Assembly: GCF_017068395.1 (NCBI RefSeq)
Contig: NZ_CP070619.1
Location: 620,001 to 684,000 of the forward strand
Length of the DNA: 64,000 nt
Source: Rhodococcus pseudokoreensis
Lineage (GTDB): Bacteria > Actinomycetota > Actinomycetes > Mycobacteriales > Mycobacteriaceae
Reading direction: 5' to 3'
Positions within the stretch are counted from its first letter, which is position 1. Every line of letters begins with the position of its first letter. The position numbers were made by a program, and so were the translations under genes. Below the pieces are notes generated by a model. It made no database searches. It was not told the DNA's origin and saw only the letters and a list, made by a program, of their open reading frames with translations. This document shows, piece by piece, positions 32,924 to 45,774 of this stretch.

Positions 32924-35263
32924 CTACTTGCCGAACCCCGCCTTCCGCAGCGCGTCGGCCATCGACCCGCCGGGCGCCGGGCGGTTGTCCCGGCCGCGGT
33001 CGCGTCCACCCTGCTGCTGCGGCTTGCCCCCGCCGCGCCGGTCCTGCGGCTGCCCGCCGCCCCGCCGATCCTGCCGCTGCCCGCCGCCGCGGGGACCGTC
33101 GCTCTTGCGACCGCCTGCCCCGACCTCGTCGTCGAGTCGCAGCGTCAACCCGATGCGCTGACGCGCCTCGTCGACCTCGAGGACCTTCACCGTCACCACG
33201 TCGCCCGACTTCACGACGTCGCGTGGGTCCTTCACGAAGTTGTGGGACATCGCCGACACGTGGACGAGGCCGTCCTGGTGGACACCGATGTCGACGAACG
33301 CACCGAACGCCGCCACGTTGGTGACGACGCCCTCGAGGGTCATCCCTGGCTTCAGATGCGACACCTTCTCGATGCCCGCCGCGAACGTGGCCGTCTTGAA
33401 TTCCGGGCGGGGGTCGCGTCCGGGCTTCTCGAGCTCACCGATGATGTCGGTGACGGTGGGGAGTCCGAACCGGTCGTCGACGAAGTCGGCCGGGTTCAGG
33501 CTGCGCAGCGCAGATGTGTTGCCGATGATCTCGCGTACGCCGGTGCCGCTGGTCTGGACGATCTTGCGCACCACCGGGTACGCCTCGGGGTGGACGCTGG
33601 ACGCGTCGAGGGGGTCGTCGCCGTTGGGGATCCGGAGGAAGCCGGCGCACTGTTCGAACGCCTTCGGGCCGAGCCTCGCGACGTCCTTGAGCCCCTTGCG
33701 GCTGCGGAACGGGCCGTTCTGGTCGCGGTGCGCGACGATGCTCTCGGCGAGGGACCCGGCGATACCGGACACGCGGGACAGCAGCGGCACGGACGCGGTG
33801 TTGACGTCGACGCCCACGGCGTTCACCGCGTCCTCGACGACGGCGCCGAGCGAACGCGCGAGCAGGGTCTCCGACACGTCGTGCTGGTACTGGCCGACGC
33901 CGATCGACTTCGGGTCGATCTTCACCAGTTCGGCGAGGGGATCCTGCAGGCGCCGGGCGATGGAGACGGCGCCGCGGATCGACACGTCGAGGTCGGGCAG
34001 CTCCGCCGAGGCGTACGCGGAGGCCGAATACACGGACGCGCCGGCCTCGGAGACGACGATCTTCGTGAGGTTGGTGGCGCCGGACTTGGCGATCAGCTCG
34101 CTCGCGAGCGCGTCCGTCTCACGGGAGGCGGTGCCGTTCCCGATCGCGATCAGCTCCACGCCGTGCTTGGCGACGAGGCCGGCGAGAGTGGCGAGGGAGG
34201 CGTCCCACTTGTTCTGCGGCTGGTGCGGGTAGATCGTCTCGTGGGCCACCACCTTGCCGGTGGCGTCCACGACCGCGACCTTGGTGCCGGTCCGGAAACC
34301 GGGGTCCAGGCCCATCGTGGCGCGGGTGCCTGCCGGCGCCGCCAGAAGCAGGTCTTTCAGGTTGGTGGCGAACACGTCGACGGCGTCCTTCTCCGCCGAC
34401 TGACGCAGCCGCATCCGGGTGTCGATGCCCAGGGTGACGATCATCTTGGTGCGCCACGCCCACCGCACGGTGTCGAGGAGCCACCGGTCGGCCGGCCTGC
34501 CGCGGTCGGCGATGCCGAAGCGTCCGGCGATCCGGCCCTCGTAGACCGTGGGCTCGCCCGGGACGGCCTCTTCCGTGTCGGGCGCCAGGGTGAGCGAGAG
34601 CACCTCTTCCTTCTCGCCGCGGAGCACCGCCAGGATCCGGTGCGAGGGGAGCTTGCCGAACGGTTCGGAGAACTCGAAGTAGTCGGCGAACTTCGCGCCC
34701 TCGGTTTCCTTGCCCTTGCGGACCGCGGACACCAGTTGACCGCGGGTCCACATCAGCTCACGGAGCTCACCGACCAGGTCGGCGTCCTCGGCGAAGCGTT
34801 CGACGAGGATCGCGCGCGCACCTTCGAGCTGTTCGGCGGTGTACGACGCCGGGTCGGTCGAGGGATCGGTGATCAGCGCGTCGGCGACGGGCTCGTGACC
34901 GGCTTCGCGCGCGATCTGCGCCTTGGTGCGCCGCTTCGGCTTGAACGGCAGGTAGATGTCCTCGAGACGCGCCTTCGTCTCGGCGGTCATGATCTGCCCG
35001 CGCAGCTGATCGTCGAGCTTGCCCTGCGAGTCGATCGACTCGAGCACGGCGTCCCGGCGCTCGTCCAGTTCCCGCAGGTACCGCAGGCGTTCCTCGAGCT
35101 GGCGGAGCTGAGCGTCGTCGAGCGTTCCGGTGACTTCCTTGCGGTACCGGGCGATGAAGGGCACGGTGGCTCCGCCGTCGAGGAGATCCACGGCGGCCGC
35201 GACCTGTCCCTCCCGGACGTCGAGCTCCTCGGCAATGCGCTGGTTCACGGTCTTGAGAGTCAC
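32924..35263 (-). CDS. tex: Tex-family RNA-binding transcription accessory protein
   Basis: 779 residues. The N-terminal Tex domain ('NQRIAEELDVREGQVAAAVD'), the YqgF-like nuclease fold, helix-hairpin-helix repeats, and an S1 domain (about 640-710, 'GMTLEGVVTNVAAFGAFVDI') follow the usual order. The C-terminal ~65 residues form a G/R/Q-rich tail with 'DRRGGG' repeats that could bind RNA, ending 'MADALRKAGFGK'. Tex influences transcription and RNA turnover. GTG start at 35263. It diverges from the LppW-like gene. Confidence 0.93.
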   Translation of the reverse strand: MTLKTVNQRIAEELDVREGQVAAAVDLLDGGATVPFIARYRKEVTGTLDDAQLRQLEERLRYLRELDERRDAVLESIDSQGKLDDQLRGQIMTAETKARLEDIYLPFKPKRRTKAQIAREAGHEPVADALITDPSTDPASYTAEQLEGARAILVERFAEDADLVGELRELMWTRGQLVSAVRKGKETEGAKFADYFEFSEPFGKLPSHRILAVLRGEKEEVLSLTLAPDTEEAVPGEPTVYEGRIAGRFGIADRGRPADRWLLDTVRWAWRTKMIVTLGIDTRMRLRQSAEKDAVDVFATNLKDLLLAAPAGTRATMGLDPGFRTGTKVAVVDATGKVVAHETIYPHQPQNKWDASLATLAGLVAKHGVELIAIGNGTASRETDALASELIAKSGATNLTKIVVSEAGASVYSASAYASAELPDLDVSIRGAVSIARRLQDPLAELVKIDPKSIGVGQYQHDVSETLLARSLGAVVEDAVNAVGVDVNTASVPLLSRVSGIAGSLAESIVAHRDQNGPFRSRKGLKDVARLGPKAFEQCAGFLRIPNGDDPLDASSVHPEAYPVVRKIVQTSGTGVREIIGNTSALRSLNPADFVDDRFGLPTVTDIIGELEKPGRDPRPEFKTATFAAGIEKVSHLKPGMTLEGVVTNVAAFGAFVDIGVHQDGLVHVSAMSHNFVKDPRDVVKSGDVVTVKVLEVDEARQRIGLTLRLDDEVGAGGRKSDGPRGGGQRQDRRGGGQPQDRRGGGKPQQQGGRDRGRDNRPAPGGSMADALRKAGFGK

Positions 35264-35338
35264 GGAAATGGACCCTACCGCTACTCTGAGACAATAACGT
35301 CGGCGGTGACGCCGTCACGGAAATCTCGGGAGAATTTC

Positions 35339-36385
35339 ATGTCCAGGCTGATCCGCTGCCTGACGGTCATGGTCTTCCTGCTGGGTGCGACGCAGGCCTG
35401 CACGATCCCGACCGAGACGAACTCCGTGGTCGACATCCCCGCGACTTCACCGGCGGTCGCGACCCCCGACCTTCTCCCTGCCGAGGTACCCGCAGGGGAA
35501 CCTGCCGGTGACGGCCTGACCGTGAGCCCGGAGCCGTTCCCCTCCGCGCGGGTTCCCGTCTCCGCGCCTCTCGCGGAGCGCATCTCGGCGGCGGTGGCGA
35601 CCGCGACGGCCGAGCGCGGCGCCGACGTGTCGATCGCCGTCCTGGACCGGGCCACCGGCAGCTATCTGGAGGACGCTGCAACCGAACCGGTCGAAACGGC
35701 GTCGCTGGCCAAGCTCTTCATTGCCGCCCAGATGTATCACCTCGACGCGCTCGGTGAGCGGCCGCTGTCCGACTTCGACCGTCTCCTGCTGAAGCGGATG
35801 CTCGAGTCCTCCGACGACGATGCGGCCAACACGCTCTGGGACGATCTCGGTGGTTCGGACCTGGTCGTCGACGTCGCGGGGCGATACGGGCTCGCCGCCA
35901 CCACACCGCCGTGGGACGGGTTGTGGTGGAACACCGAGACGACCGCCGCCGACCTCGTGACGTTCTACACGGGGCTTCTCGACGACCGCGACGGCCTGGG
36001 CCCCGGGCGCATCGCCGAGTTCGTCGGCTATCTGCGCGCGTCGACACCCGAGGGCATCGACGGCTACGACCAGCGGTTCGGCATCCCCGACGGGTTGCCG
36101 GGCGAGACCGTCGTCGGGGTGAAGCAGGGCTGGATGTGCTGTGTGGGTGATCGGTGGATCCACGTGTCGACCGGGTTGATCGGGGAGGACAACCGCTACA
36201 TCGTGGCCGTCGCGTCGCGGGAGGACATCCGGTACGAGGACGACGAGGAGTCGTATCCGGATACCGCGATCACGGATGTCACCGAGGATTCGAGTGCGCA
36301 GCATGCACGGGACACTATGACCGGGTTCGTGAAGTCCCTGTTCCCCACCGGGGTCGTCGACGACTGGGCGCAGCCCCAGGGTTAG
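35339..36385 (+). CDS. LppW-like lipoprotein with beta-lactamase-type fold
   Basis: 348 residues. A lipoprotein signal ends with Cys21 in 'LGATQAC'. The mature part, after a ~55-residue Pro/Ala linker, has the serine-hydrolase motif SLAK (Ser122-Lys125) and 'SSDDDAANTLWDDLGG', where an S-x-N-like SDD replaces the second motif. 'KQGWMCC' near 'VVGVKQGWMCCVGDRW' stands at the third (KTG-like) position. The active site is therefore partly atypical. Positional counterpart of Rv2905. ATG start at 35339 follows GGGAGA. Confidence 0.82.
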   Translation: MSRLIRCLTVMVFLLGATQACTIPTETNSVVDIPATSPAVATPDLLPAEVPAGEPAGDGLTVSPEPFPSARVPVSAPLAERISAAVATATAERGADVSIAVLDRATGSYLEDAATEPVETASLAKLFIAAQMYHLDALGERPLSDFDRLLLKRMLESSDDDAANTLWDDLGGSDLVVDVAGRYGLAATTPPWDGLWWNTETTAADLVTFYTGLLDDRDGLGPGRIAEFVGYLRASTPEGIDGYDQRFGIPDGLPGETVVGVKQGWMCCVGDRWIHVSTGLIGEDNRYIVAVASREDIRYEDDEESYPDTAITDVTEDSSAQHARDTMTGFVKSLFPTGVVDDWAQPQG

Positions 36386-36407
36386 AGCCCGGGCCACGGA
36401 AATCGTT

Positions 36408-37100
36408 TCAGGGCAACAGGTCCGGGCGACGTTCGGCGGTGCGCTGCAGCGACTGCTCGCGCCGCCACGCCGCCACCTTCGCGTGATCGCCCGACAGGAG
36501 GACGGGCGGGACGTCGAGTCCGCGCCACGTGGCGGGCCGGGTGTAGCTGGGACCTTCGAGGAGTCCGTCGGAGAACGAATCCTCTTGGTGCGATTGCTGA
36601 TTGCCGAGCACGCCGGGAATCAGGCGCACGAACGCCTCCGTCATCACCAGCACCGCCGCCTCGCCGCCGATGAGGACGTAGTCGCCGATGCTGACCTCTT
36701 CGACGCGAACCCGTCGGGCGGCGTCGTCGAACACCCGCTGATCGATGCCTTCGTAACGCCCGCAGGCGAAGACGATGTGCTTCTCCCCCGCCCAGCGCTC
36801 GGCGGTGGCCTGTGTGAACGGAACGCCGGCGGGTGTGGGGACGACGAGCAACGTGTCGGCGTTGCCGTCACCGGCGGCGAGGACGTCGTCCAGCGCGGGC
36901 CCCCACACGGTGGGCTTCATGACCATCCCCGGCCCGCCGCCGTACGGCGAATCGTCGACCGCCTTGTGGACGTCGTGCGTCCAATCCCGCAGATCGTGCA
37001 CCTCGACGGAGATGAGGCCCTTGTCGATGGCCTTGCCGAGCAACGCGGCGCGAAGCGGTTCGAGGTATTCGGGAAAGATGGTGACCACGTCGAGGCGCAC
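36408..37100 (-). CDS. trmD: tRNA (guanine-37-N1) methyltransferase
   Basis: 230 residues. The deep-knot SPOUT core is visible in 'LRDWTHDVHKAVDDSPYGGG', 'VFACGRYEGIDQRV' and 'SIGDYVLIGGEAAVLVMTE'. It methylates G37 of tRNAs to prevent frameshifting. GTG start at 37100, 10 bases after rimM stops. The 3' end is convergent with the LppW-like gene (22-bp gap). Confidence 0.96.
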   Translation of the reverse strand: MRLDVVTIFPEYLEPLRAALLGKAIDKGLISVEVHDLRDWTHDVHKAVDDSPYGGGPGMVMKPTVWGPALDDVLAAGDGNADTLLVVPTPAGVPFTQATAERWAGEKHIVFACGRYEGIDQRVFDDAARRVRVEEVSIGDYVLIGGEAAVLVMTEAFVRLIPGVLGNQQSHQEDSFSDGLLEGPSYTRPATWRGLDVPPVLLSGDHAKVAAWRREQSLQRTAERRPDLLP

Positions 37101-37110
37101 GGCTACCGAC

Positions 37111-37662
37111 TCACTTCCCGTCGGCGGATTCACCGAAGTCGGGGTCGAGCAGCCCTTCCGGCGGATCGATCTCGACCACGCCGTCGGCCACGGACACCGA
37201 CGTGACGATCGCGGCCACGAACGGGACCAGGAGTTCGCCGGACTGTTCACCGGCCCGACGGACCGAGAGCAATTCGCCTGCCGCGGAATGCAATACCTCG
37301 ATGACGGTACCCACCTCGGTGCCGTCCGCGAGGCGCACCGACAGTCCCTCGAGTTCGTGATCGTAGAACTCGTCGGGGTCGTCGGAGGGCACGAGTTCGG
37401 CGCTGTCGATGACGAACAGCGTGCCCCGCAGCGCATCCGCGGCGGTGCGATCCGGGATGCCCTCGAGGCGCAGCAGAAGCCGCCCGGAATGCTCCCGGGC
37501 GGCTTCTACCGTGTACGTGCTCACAGTCTGCTCGCGCGGCTTGTGCCCCCGCAGCACGGCACCGACGGCGAATCGATCCCCGGGTTCGTCGGTGCGAACC
37601 TCGACCACGATCTCACCCTTGATGCCGTGCGACTTGGCGACACGGCCGACCACGAGCTCCAC
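37111..37662 (-). CDS. rimM: 16S rRNA processing protein RimM
   Basis: 183 residues. It aids 30S head maturation with S19. The N-terminal '[20 protein letters not shown]' and the PRC-barrel ('[20 protein letters not shown]') are both complete. GTG start at 37662 gives the standard N-terminus. Operon: rpsP-KH-rimM-trmD. Confidence 0.95.
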   Translation of the reverse strand: MELVVGRVAKSHGIKGEIVVEVRTDEPGDRFAVGAVLRGHKPREQTVSTYTVEAAREHSGRLLLRLEGIPDRTAADALRGTLFVIDSAELVPSDDPDEFYDHELEGLSVRLADGTEVGTVIEVLHSAAGELLSVRRAGEQSGELLVPFVAAIVTSVSVADGVVEIDPPEGLLDPDFGESADGK

Positions 37663-37675
37663 TGTTGTAAGGCCT

Positions 37676-37918
37676 CTACTGATCGGTGTCGACGACGTCG
37701 ACGCGGATCCCGCGGCCACCGATACCGGAGACCAGCGTGCGCAGAGCGGTCGCGGTGCGACCACCGCGGCCGATGACCTTGCCGAGATCGTCAGGGTTGA
37801 CGTGCACCTCGACAGTGCGCCCCCGACGCCCGGTGATCAGCTCGACACGAACGTCGTCGGGGTTGGCGACGATGCCACGAACGAGGTGCTCCACGGCATC
37901 GGCGACGACGGCACTCAC
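37676..37918 (-). CDS. khpA: KH-domain RNA-binding protein (KhpA, Rv2908c-like)
   Basis: 80 residues, essentially one KH domain with the G-x-x-G loop in '[19 protein letters not shown]'. GTG start at 37918 overlaps the rpsP stop (GTGA). Its partner KhpB/Jag is not in the window. It binds small or ribosomal RNA in other Gram-positives. Confidence 0.93.
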   Translation of the reverse strand: MSAVVADAVEHLVRGIVANPDDVRVELITGRRGRTVEVHVNPDDLGKVIGRGGRTATALRTLVSGIGGRGIRVDVVDTDQ

Positions 37919-38376
37919 TTGTCAGCAGCCTCGGACTCTGCAGCAGCCTCGGCGGGAGCGTCGGCAGCAGCCTCGGCGTCCTCGGCCTTCGCCTTCTTCT
38001 TCTTGGGCGTGATGGCCTCGCCGACGGGCTCGTTCTCGGCCTGCGCGAGCGCAGCCTGGAACAGCTCCAGCTTGGACGGCTTGGCTTCCTTGACCCGGAG
38101 GGTGCCCTCGGCGCCCGGCAGGCCCTTGAACTTCTGCCAGTCACCGGTGATCTTGAGGATGGCCTCGACGGGCTCGGTGGGCTGGGCGCCGACGCCGAGC
38201 CAGTACTGAGCGCGCTCGGAATCGACCTCGATCAGCGAGGGCTCTTCCTTGGGGTGGTACTTGCCGATGGTCTCGATCGCACGGCCGTTGCGGCGGGTGC
38301 GGGAGTCGGCGACGACGATGCGGTACTGCGGGTTCCGGATCTTGCCGAGCCGGGTGAGCTTGATCTTGACAGCCAC
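37915..38376 (-). CDS. rpsP: 30S ribosomal protein S16
   Basis: 153 residues. The S16 core (1-85: '[20 protein letters not shown]') is followed by a ~65-residue Lys- then Ala/Glu-rich tail, typical of actinobacteria but longer than in E. coli (82 residues). GTG start at 38376. First gene of the rpsP-khpA-rimM-trmD operon. Confidence 0.96.
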   Translation of the reverse strand: MAVKIKLTRLGKIRNPQYRIVVADSRTRRNGRAIETIGKYHPKEEPSLIEVDSERAQYWLGVGAQPTEPVEAILKITGDWQKFKGLPGAEGTLRVKEAKPSKLELFQAALAQAENEPVGEAITPKKKKAKAEDAEAAADAPAEAAAESEAADK

Positions 38377-38555
38377 TGCTGTACTTCTCCTTCAGTGCGC
38401 ACACGAATGTGCCCACGTGTCACGTGCAATTCGGCGACGCGCAGGAATAGCGCGCCCGGTTTTGCCTCTAATCTGTGACCGCCGCGCGGTGCGTAACCGG
38501 ATGCGGCGAACAGCGGTTCATTCTGCCAGACGAACCCCGGCAGGGGGAAACCAGG

Positions 38556-39641
38556 TCACCGGGTCTTGACGACGGCGCCCCGCAACACCACGACGTCGGG
38601 TGCGGCGAGGGCGTCGCTGCTCGCACGGGGGTCGTTCCGGAAGACCAGCAGATCCGCGGGCGCACCCGCTTCGACACCCGGATGTCCGAGCCACGCCCGC
38701 GCCTCCCAGCACGCGGCGCCGAGCGCCTCGGACGGGGTCAGCCCGACCGCCTTCAGTTCCTCGACCTCGTCGGCGATGCGCCCGTGGACGATCGATCCGC
38801 CCGCGTCGGTGCCCGCGTAGATCGGGATCCCCGCGTCGTGCGCGGCGCCGATCGTGTCCTTCACCCGCGAGTGCAGGTCGCGCATGTGCGCGGCGTAGAC
38901 CGGGAACCGCGACGCGGACTCCGCAATCTCCGGGAACGTCGCGATGTTGATCAGCGTCGGGACGAGCGCGGTCCCGTGCGAGACCATCAGCTCGATCGTC
39001 TCGTCGGTGAGCCCGGTGCCGTGCTCGATGCAGTCGATTCCGGCGTTGATCAGGCCCGGAAGCGCATCCTCCGCGAAGACGTGCGCGGTGACGCGCGCCC
39101 CTTCGCGGTGCGCCGCCGCAATCGCCTCGACCAGGATGTCGTCGCTCCACAGCGGCGCCAGGTCGCCCGCGGAGCGGTCGATCCAGTCGCCGACGAGCTT
39201 GACCCACCCGTCGCCGGCCCGGGCCTGGCGCACGACCTCGTCCGGCAACTGCGACTCGTCCTCGAGATCGACGGGCAGTCCGCGGATGTACCGCTTGGGG
39301 GCGGCGATGTGCTGCCCGGCGCGGACGATCCTCGGCAGGTCGGGGCGGTCGTCGACGAAGCGGGTGTCGACCGGTGAACCGGCGTCGCGAATCAGGAGGA
39401 CCCCGCAGTCGCGCTCGGTCTCCGCCTGCGCGATCAACCCCTCGATGCTCTCGCCACCGCCGCCGCCGAACTTGATGCCGACGTGGCAGTGGGCGTCGAC
39501 GAGACCGGGAACGATCCAGCCCGACTCGCAGACGGTCTCGGCGCCGGGAATCGGGTCCGTCGAGATCACACCGCCGTCGACCCAGAACTCGACCGGCTGT
39601 TCGTCGGGCAGACCGGTTCCCCGGAAGTGCAGTGCGGCCAT
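38556..39641 (-). CDS. Amidohydrolase-family metal hydrolase (Rv2915c-like)
   Basis: 361 residues. Metal ligands: H-x-H in 'LVDAHCHVGIKFGG', a His in 'ARVTAHVFAEDALPGLINAG' and 'DCIEHGTGL', and Asp in 'PIYAGTDAGGSI'. The TIM barrel is complete. The substrate is unknown; relatives include imidazolonepropionase- and prolidase-like members. It starts 3 bases after ffh stops, so it is co-transcribed with it. Confidence 0.85.
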   Translation of the reverse strand: MAALHFRGTGLPDEQPVEFWVDGGVISTDPIPGAETVCESGWIVPGLVDAHCHVGIKFGGGGGESIEGLIAQAETERDCGVLLIRDAGSPVDTRFVDDRPDLPRIVRAGQHIAAPKRYIRGLPVDLEDESQLPDEVVRQARAGDGWVKLVGDWIDRSAGDLAPLWSDDILVEAIAAAHREGARVTAHVFAEDALPGLINAGIDCIEHGTGLTDETIELMVSHGTALVPTLINIATFPEIAESASRFPVYAAHMRDLHSRVKDTIGAAHDAGIPIYAGTDAGGSIVHGRIADEVEELKAVGLTPSEALGAACWEARAWLGHPGVEAGAPADLLVFRNDPRASSDALAAPDVVVLRGAVVKTR

Positions 39642-39644
39642 CGG

Positions 39645-41234
39645 CTACTTCTTCGGCAGCTTCAGCTGGGACAGGTCGATGCCCTCGAGTCCGGGCGGCA
39701 ACTCGTCGAGGCCCTTCGGCATGTTCGACAGGTCGGGCATCCCCGCGGGGAGACCTCCGGGCGGCATCCCCGGGAACCCGCCGGGCAGGCCACCGGGGAA
39801 TCCTCCGCGCACCTTCGGCGGCGTCGGTCCCTTGCCACCCTTCTTGCCCTTCTTGCCCTTCTTGCTGCTGCGCTGCGGCTTGCGCGCACCTGGCATGCCC
39901 ATGCGCCCGGCCATCGCGGCCATCATCTTGCGGGCCTCGAAGAAGCGGTCCACGAGCTGGTTGACGTCGGAGACCTTCACGCCGGAACCGTTGGCGATCC
40001 GCAGCCTGCGGGAGGCGTTGATGATCTTCGGGTCGTCGCGCTCGGCGGGGGTCATACCGCGGATGATCGCCTGCACCCGGTCGAGCTGCTTCTCGTCGAC
40101 GTTCGCGAGAGCGTCCTTCATCTGCCCCGCACCCGGGAGCATGCCCAGGAGGTTGCCGATGGGACCCATCTTGCGGACGGCCATCATCTGCTCGAGGAAG
40201 TCTTCGAGGGTCAGCTGGCCGGAGCCGATCTTCTGCGCGGTGGCCTCGGCCTGCTTCTGGTCGAAGACCTGCTCCGCCTGCTCGATGAGGCTGAGCACGT
40301 CACCCATGCCGAGGATGCGGCTGGCCATGCGGTCGGGGTGGAAGATGTCGAAGTCTTCGAGCTTCTCACCCGTGGACGCGAACAGGATGGGCTGCCCGGT
40401 GACCTCGCGAACGCTGAGCGCGGCGCCACCACGGGCGTCGCCGTCGAGCTTCGTGAGCACGACACCGGTGAATCCGACACCCTCGCGGAACGCCTCGGCG
40501 GTGCTGACCGCGTCCTGACCGATCATCGCGTCGAGGACGAAGATCGTCTCGTCGGGGTTCACGGCGTCGCGGATGCCCGCGGCCTGCGCCATCAGGTCGG
40601 CGTCGATACCCAGGCGACCCGCGGTGTCGACGATGACCACGTCGAACTGCTTGTTGCGGGCTTCCTCGACACCGGCCCGGGCCACCTCGACCGGGTCGGC
40701 CGCGGTGATGCCCAGCTCGTTGTCGCCGCCGCCGATGGACGTGCCCGGGTGCGGCGCGAACACCGTGGCTCCGGCGCGCTCACCGACGATCTGCAGCTGG
40801 GTGACGGCGCCGGGACGCTGCAGGTCGCAGGCAACGAGCAGCGGGGTGTGCCCCTGGTCGCGCAGCCACTTCGCGAGCTTGCCCGCGAGGGTGGTCTTAC
40901 CGGAACCCTGCAGACCGGCGAGCATGATGACCGTCGGCGGCGTCTTGGCGAACACCAGCCGGCGGGTCTCGCCACCGAGGATCCCGACGAGTTCCTCGTT
41001 GACGATCTTGACGACCTGCTGCGCCGGGTTCAGCGCCGCCGAGACCTCGACGCCCTTGGCGCGTTCCTTGATCTTGGCGATGAACGAGCGGACGACGGGC
41101 AGCGCGACGTCTGCCTCGAGCAGGGCCAACCGGATCTCACGGCAGGTGGCATCGATGTCGGCTCCGGAAAGGCGACCCTTGCCACGCAGATCCTTGAGGG
41201 CTCCGGTCAACCTGTCGGAAAGGGATTCGAACAC
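39645..41234 (-). CDS. ffh: Signal recognition particle protein Ffh
   Basis: 529 residues. N domain (1-90), GTPase G domain with 'GLQGSGKTTLAGKLAKWLRD' and 'VDTAGRLGIDAD', and M domain 'GQLTLEDFLEQMMAVRKMGP' binding signal peptides and 4.5S RNA. A C-terminal Gly/Met/Pro-rich extension of ~85 residues follows. The GTG at 41234 is chosen over the ATG at 41255: it has AGGAG upstream and gives the standard 'FESLSDRLTGALKDL' start. Confidence 0.95.
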   Translation of the reverse strand: MFESLSDRLTGALKDLRGKGRLSGADIDATCREIRLALLEADVALPVVRSFIAKIKERAKGVEVSAALNPAQQVVKIVNEELVGILGGETRRLVFAKTPPTVIMLAGLQGSGKTTLAGKLAKWLRDQGHTPLLVACDLQRPGAVTQLQIVGERAGATVFAPHPGTSIGGGDNELGITAADPVEVARAGVEEARNKQFDVVIVDTAGRLGIDADLMAQAAGIRDAVNPDETIFVLDAMIGQDAVSTAEAFREGVGFTGVVLTKLDGDARGGAALSVREVTGQPILFASTGEKLEDFDIFHPDRMASRILGMGDVLSLIEQAEQVFDQKQAEATAQKIGSGQLTLEDFLEQMMAVRKMGPIGNLLGMLPGAGQMKDALANVDEKQLDRVQAIIRGMTPAERDDPKIINASRRLRIANGSGVKVSDVNQLVDRFFEARKMMAAMAGRMGMPGARKPQRSSKKGKKGKKGGKGPTPPKVRGGFPGGLPGGFPGMPPGGLPAGMPDLSNMPKGLDELPPGLEGIDLSQLKLPKK

Positions 41235-41310
41235 CGAGTGCGCTCCTGAAGTCATACGAGTGTGCGGTGGATATTCTCGGGCACCAGCCTAGCCGCTCAC
41301 GTCCGGTCGT

Positions 41311-45563
<4,253 letters not shown>

Positions 45564-45632
45564 CTTGAGCCTCCTCCTTCTCTGCCCAGCCGGTTGCGGC
45601 TGACGACCTGAGAAGAAGGGTGCTCAGTTGGT

Positions 45633-45670
45633 GTTTCGGCTGTGCCACTGCACTGTTTCGCGCACGTGAA
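45633..45670 (-). promoter_or_regulatory. GlnR-binding box for the amt-glnB-glnD operon
   Basis: On the minus strand the site reads TTCAC-n6-GAAAC-n6-GTGGC-n6-GAAAC, with each spacer exactly six bases, matching the actinobacterial GlnR consensus (gTnAC-n6-GaAAC, twice) with both GAAAC blocks perfect. It lies 70 bp upstream of the amt start. GlnR is not encoded here. Confidence 0.82.
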
Positions 45671-45726
45671 CGCATCGACCTATTTTGTTGCGTATACGTT
45701 TCGCCAGGCGATTTGCGGTCGGTTTC

Positions 45727-45751
45727 GGGTCCCCGGAGCCGTCCGGGACCC
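45727..45751 (-). terminator. Hairpin terminator after ftsY
   Basis: A ~10-bp stem (45727-45737 with 45742-45751, one bulged C) and 4-base loop lies 23 bp after the ftsY stop. It separates ftsY from the amt operon in the same direction. Confidence 0.65.
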
Positions 45752-45774
45752 CGAGACGACCGCCGGATCCCCCT

